NCBI GenBank assembly: GCA_011250595.1
Contig: JAANMP010000001.1
Location: 1 to 64,000, forward strand
Reading direction: 5' to 3'
DNA length: 64,000 nt
Source: Bacillus sp. MM2020_1
GTDB taxonomy: Bacteria > Bacillota > Bacilli > Bacillales > Cytobacillaceae
Below the pieces are notes generated by a model that searched no databases, was not told where the DNA came from, and was given only the letters and a program-made list of their open reading frames with translations. The position numbers were made by a program, and so were the translations under genes. Below are positions 61,459 to 64,000 of this stretch, piece after piece (within the stretch, counting starts at the first letter, position 1; each line of letters starts with the position of its first letter).

Positions 61459-62049
61459 ATGAAAAAGCAGCTTCCACCTGGCCAATTCGAAACAGAAAAA
61501 TGGCCAATACTGCACACAGGGGATGCTCCCGAGTTTAATGAAATCACATGGAATTTCAGACTTTTTGGTGAGGTGAAGGAAGAAAAGTCCTTATCCTATA
61601 AGGAAATCATGGAGCTTCCAAAGACCATATCAAGCGTTAACATGCATTGTGTTACCACCTGGTCTAAATTTGATACAACTTTTGAAGGAATTGCACTTAG
61701 AGAGTTATTGAAATTTGTTGAAATTAATGAAGGTGTAAAATACATTAAAATTTACGGTTACTACAATGGGGACAGATTTGGTTATTCTGCAAACCTGCCG
61801 CTAGAGCCTTTATTAGGGGACGATTCTTTGTTTGTATACCGTTGGAAGGATAAAAATCATGATTGGCATGATATTGATCAAAAACATGGTTATCCACTAA
61901 GGTTTATTCCACCAGAAGTATTTTATCTATGGAAAGGCTCAAAGTGGGTTTCAGGGATTGAGTTTATGAAAGTAGACGAGGCCGGTTTTTGGGAAGAGCA
62001 TGGCTATTCAATGACAGCAAATCCATTTAAAGAAGAGCGGTACCGTTAA
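61459..62049 (+). CDS. Sulfite-oxidase-like molybdopterin protein (YuiH-like)
   Basis: 196 residues of the sulfite oxidase / YedY fold. The molybdenum-ligand Cys lies in VNMHCVTTWSKFD, followed by FEGIALRELL, KHGYPLRFIPPEVFYLWKGS and WVSGIEFM. B. subtilis YuiH is similar. There is no signal peptide or dimerisation domain, so it is a cytoplasmic stand-alone Mo domain with unknown substrate. I choose the ATG at 61459, giving MKKQLPPGQFE as in relatives; seven codons upstream are also open. Single gene. Confidence 0.83.
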   Translation: MKKQLPPGQFETEKWPILHTGDAPEFNEITWNFRLFGEVKEEKSLSYKEIMELPKTISSVNMHCVTTWSKFDTTFEGIALRELLKFVEINEGVKYIKIYGYYNGDRFGYSANLPLEPLLGDDSLFVYRWKDKNHDWHDIDQKHGYPLRFIPPEVFYLWKGSKWVSGIEFMKVDEAGFWEEHGYSMTANPFKEERYR

Positions 62050-62103
62050 CACAGGCTACGAAACAACAAGGAGGGTGAGAAGTACTTAAACTTTTGATAC
62101 TTT

Positions 62104-62137
62104 GCTTCCAATAAAATAGCAAGGCATTTTTTTTGTA
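62104..62137 (+). terminator. Terminator of the sulfite-oxidase-like gene
   Basis: CTTTGCT and AGCAAGG (one G-U pair) flank an 11-nt loop, then CATTTTTTTTG. The remaining DNA to 62454 shows no gene or repeat. Confidence 0.65.
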
Positions 62138-62454
62138 ACGGTGCAGGTTAATGGAAGAACGACAAACACGAAAACGGAAAGAAAAACCGTAGTATTTTTC
62201 TCATTGCGGATCTCTTTACATTGTTAGTAAAGGCTAATAGTTAATTCAAAGTCAACAGTGGACAGAAGTTGAAAGAAAACAACTCATTTTGTTCACAAAC
62301 GGGTGCAATAATGTATATTAGAGGATCGCTTTTTTTTATTCGCTACGGTACAGTTTAGTTGAATAAATTAAATGGGATAAAAGATACACAAGTTATTCGA
62401 AAAAAGGTTAAGTAAGGAAGATTTGGCAAATCCTAAGTAGAAGGAGGATTTGAA

Positions 62455-62730
62455 ATGAAATTTACTATCCGTATTTTCTTCAGGGAAAACTTTAATAATT
62501 CAATATTTGAAAGAGAGCTAAAAAAAGCCTTAGAGGAAATTAGTGTATCTGTTACAAGTATTAATTTTAATCAATTTGAAGAAAAATACATACATAATAA
62601 AAGGAATATTATTGAGATAAATGTTGAAGTTAAAGGGGACTATATCGATTACAGAACCGTTTTTGGTTGTGTATTTTTAGTATTAGATGAACTTTCTTTA
62701 AATTTATCTGGATTAGATATAAATGAATAA
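62455..62730 (+). CDS. Hypothetical protein
   Basis: 91 residues with an excellent ribosome-binding site (GAAGGAGGATTTGAA then ATG). The sequence alternates charged and hydrophobic residues (FERELKKALEEISVSVTSIN, IIEINVEVKGDYIDY), suggesting a small alpha-beta fold. I do not recognise it. Low GC and lone position near a decayed gerA gene may hint at an accessory region. Confidence 0.6.
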   Translation: MKFTIRIFFRENFNNSIFERELKKALEEISVSVTSINFNQFEEKYIHNKRNIIEINVEVKGDYIDYRTVFGCVFLVLDELSLNLSGLDINE

Positions 62731-62915
62731 TAACAGAAGTAAAAAAAGCCAAAATACTCATGTATGAATAAAAACTTGCATTTTTTAGGCTTATTAATTT
62801 TATTTCTTATTGTGTTAAAGAACGTGGTGATTAAAACGAAGTTTTGTATTTTAGAAATTGATTGGTGGACCAATTTCAAAAGATCAATGTTCCAAATGAA
62901 AAGAACAAATGCGGA

Positions 62916-62940
62916 AAATTGCTTGGTAAGCAATTTTCAA
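62916..62940. repeat. Palindrome GAAAATTGCTT / AAGCAATTTTC
   Basis: Perfect 11-bp arms with a 3-nt loop (GGT) in the gene-free stretch 62731-63110. There is no T tail, so it is not a clear terminator. The rest of that stretch is A+T-rich DNA with no supported gene. Confidence 0.55.
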
Positions 62941-63037
62941 AAGAACAAAAACCACCAGAGCTGCAAGTAGCTCCCTCAGCTCAATCAAAGATACTGCAAT
63001 TAACAGCATTATTAATTGAAAAATACATTTGTTAGGC

Positions 63038-63075
63038 AAAAAGAACAGGCTTCTAGGCTTGTTCTTTTTGTTTAG
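63038..63075. terminator. Bidirectional hairpin downstream of the gerA remnant
   Basis: AAAGAACAGGC and GCTTGTTCTTT form a stem with T runs on both sides. It lies 36 nt past the end of the gerA pseudogene (minus strand) and could be its old terminator. Confidence 0.7.
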
Positions 63076-63110
63076 ATAAAGGAATAAACGTTCATTCATT
63101 TTTTAAGTCG

Positions 63111-64000
63111 TTATAATGGCAATAATAATGCTATTAAAAGTGCGAATCGTACAGCTCTTAATGTAACTCCTAACCAAAACCTCTCATAATAATCCTCAGA
63201 TGCTTGCAAGAACATTTTCAACGTAGATGGCAAAATTAAAGCGTGATGGCTCCCGTCAAGGAGTATTGCGATTCTCCCCTCTGATATATCAGATGTAAGC
63301 TTATCAGGCCTTTCGGTTGTGATTATTTGTGGGAACAGAGAAAGTGGATGATTTTCTAATAAACGTTCAATCGTACCTGAGTCATGAGTATTTTCTAATT
63401 TAATACTATCAATGCGATCAATAATTTTTTTCAACGTATCTTTTGGAACTTTATTTTCCATGTAGATTATCGCAGTAAAAGTCTTTGATTCAGATCCGAT
63501 TTTTTTAAAGCGTATTTTCAAGTTGGTACTGGGTAGTCCACTGCGAATCATGGCAACATTCGTTCTTATAACTTCAACCAATCCCTCTCTAGGCCCCCTT
63601 ATAACCACTTCAGATTGTGGTTCTCCCATTGCCTAAAAGTCTTTTTAGAGTAACAGATTATTCCTGCTTTATTCTTGTTAGGAAATAAGATGATACAAAA
63701 ACCGTATAATAAGTACGACAATATATCCTCAATTTTATCTGAAAAAAAAACTGATGCTGTGGGAAACACATTTTCTAATACTGTGATATCGACATCATCG
63801 TTTCCGTGAGGATAATTTTTGACAACTTTTTCAAGCAAGGATTCGTATAATAATGTTTCGTCAGCAATATTTTCACAATACATAAAAATAATTTGCTTCC
63901 CTTTAATATTTCGAGGGTTTAAATTTCTATATCCTCACAATGTGTAAGTTTATCTTGGGAAAATTTATAATTTTGCTCTATAGAATCGATTAATTTCTCC
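63111..64000 (-). pseudogene. GerA-family spore germination A subunit, frameshifted and truncated
   Basis: Read on the minus strand from the window edge, three pieces in different frames make the soluble half of a GerA A subunit. Piece 1 ends near 63920; piece 2 (IIFMYCENIADETLLYES to the segment before 63630) continues in another frame; piece 3 begins EPQSEVVIRGPREGLVEVIR, the family signature, and runs through LFPQIITTERPDKL and DYYERFWLGVTLRAVRFALL. It then stops at LLLPL, where the membrane domain should begin, so ~250 residues are missing. At least two frameshifts and a 3' deletion mark it as dead. The intact relative is at 52966. Confidence 0.82.

Noticed and set aside
62764..62970. 68-codon frame with a hydrophobic start
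   Set aside because: No ribosome-binding site, A+T-rich low-complexity codons, and a strong palindrome inside it.
62884..63099. 71-codon minus-strand frame as the missing membrane part of the gerA remnant
   Set aside because: It overlaps a terminator-like hairpin and shows none of the conserved GerA membrane segments.

Overview
The window is chromosomal DNA of a Gram-positive, endospore-forming member of the Bacillaceae (Bacillus / Neobacillus / Mesobacillus-like). The evidence is the rRNA-5S-tRNA cluster layout, B. subtilis-like protein families (DbpA/YxiN, Des, KdgR/KdgK/KdgA, NhaK, PucR-type regulator), A+T-rich intergenic DNA with strong AGGAGG ribosome-binding sites, a lysine riboswitch, a GlnR/TnrA box, a BirA box and a GerA-type germination operon. 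I do not assign a species.

Layout. 1-1434: the 3' end of a 23S rRNA gene, 5S rRNA and ten tRNA genes ending in a terminator. 1462-1721: five 52-bp tandem repeats; a related array lies at 36238-36610. 1863-7841: dbpA, then a scarred stretch where a CPBP protease and a response regulator are joined through their broken 5' ends, then a fatty-acid desaturase gene (des) with a DesR-type operator but no desK and a decayed desR, then an RNase J paralogue. 8195-9390: dapA behind a lysine riboswitch. 9486-13757: small membrane protein, MarR-MFS pair, a non-coding stretch with four copies of one palindrome, a methyltransferase and a quinone oxidoreductase. 13819-15036: a ParM-like actin gene, a ParR-like ribbon-helix-helix gene, upstream repeats and a terminator, looking like a complete type II segregation cassette in the chromosome.

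15168-21498: a 2-keto-3-deoxygluconate (KDG) catabolic operon (TIM-barrel isomerase-like protein, KdgK, MFS transporter, KDPG aldolase), its LacI-family regulator, and the RuMP formaldehyde-fixation pair hxlA-hxlB. Both promoters carry the same tandem 12-bp operator, so the two operons look like one regulon. 21633-23256: YjdM and threonine dehydratase. 23469-33014: a probable oxamate/ureide nitrogen-catabolism cluster: NCS1 permease, DUF2877 protein (YlbF/AllH-like), acetamidase/formamidase, FdrA (AllF-like), DUF1116 protein (YlbE/AllG-like), carbamate kinase and a PucR-family regulator; it would release carbamoyl phosphate and make ATP from it.

33140-51831: mostly independent genes: esterase, Na+/H+ antiporter NhaK, branched-chain aminotransferase, SRPBCC proteins, PII protein with ammonium transporter under a GlnR/TnrA box, DUF2935 protein, soluble sensor kinase, GNAT, a small phospholipase A2-like protein, FabF, an RlmN-family methylase, a monoacylglycerol-lipase-like hydrolase, and a lone bioB with a BirA operator. 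51914-58773: RMD1-family protein, a gerA-gerC-gerB germination operon (gerC carries an 11-G tract), LOG protein and a lytic transglycosylase. 58888-64000: Gfo/Idh/MocA oxidoreductase divergent from an IclR regulator, a sulfite-oxidase-like protein, a small orphan gene and a decayed gerA pseudogene running off the end. A palindromic family built on GGTGTCAGGCACC recurs between genes.
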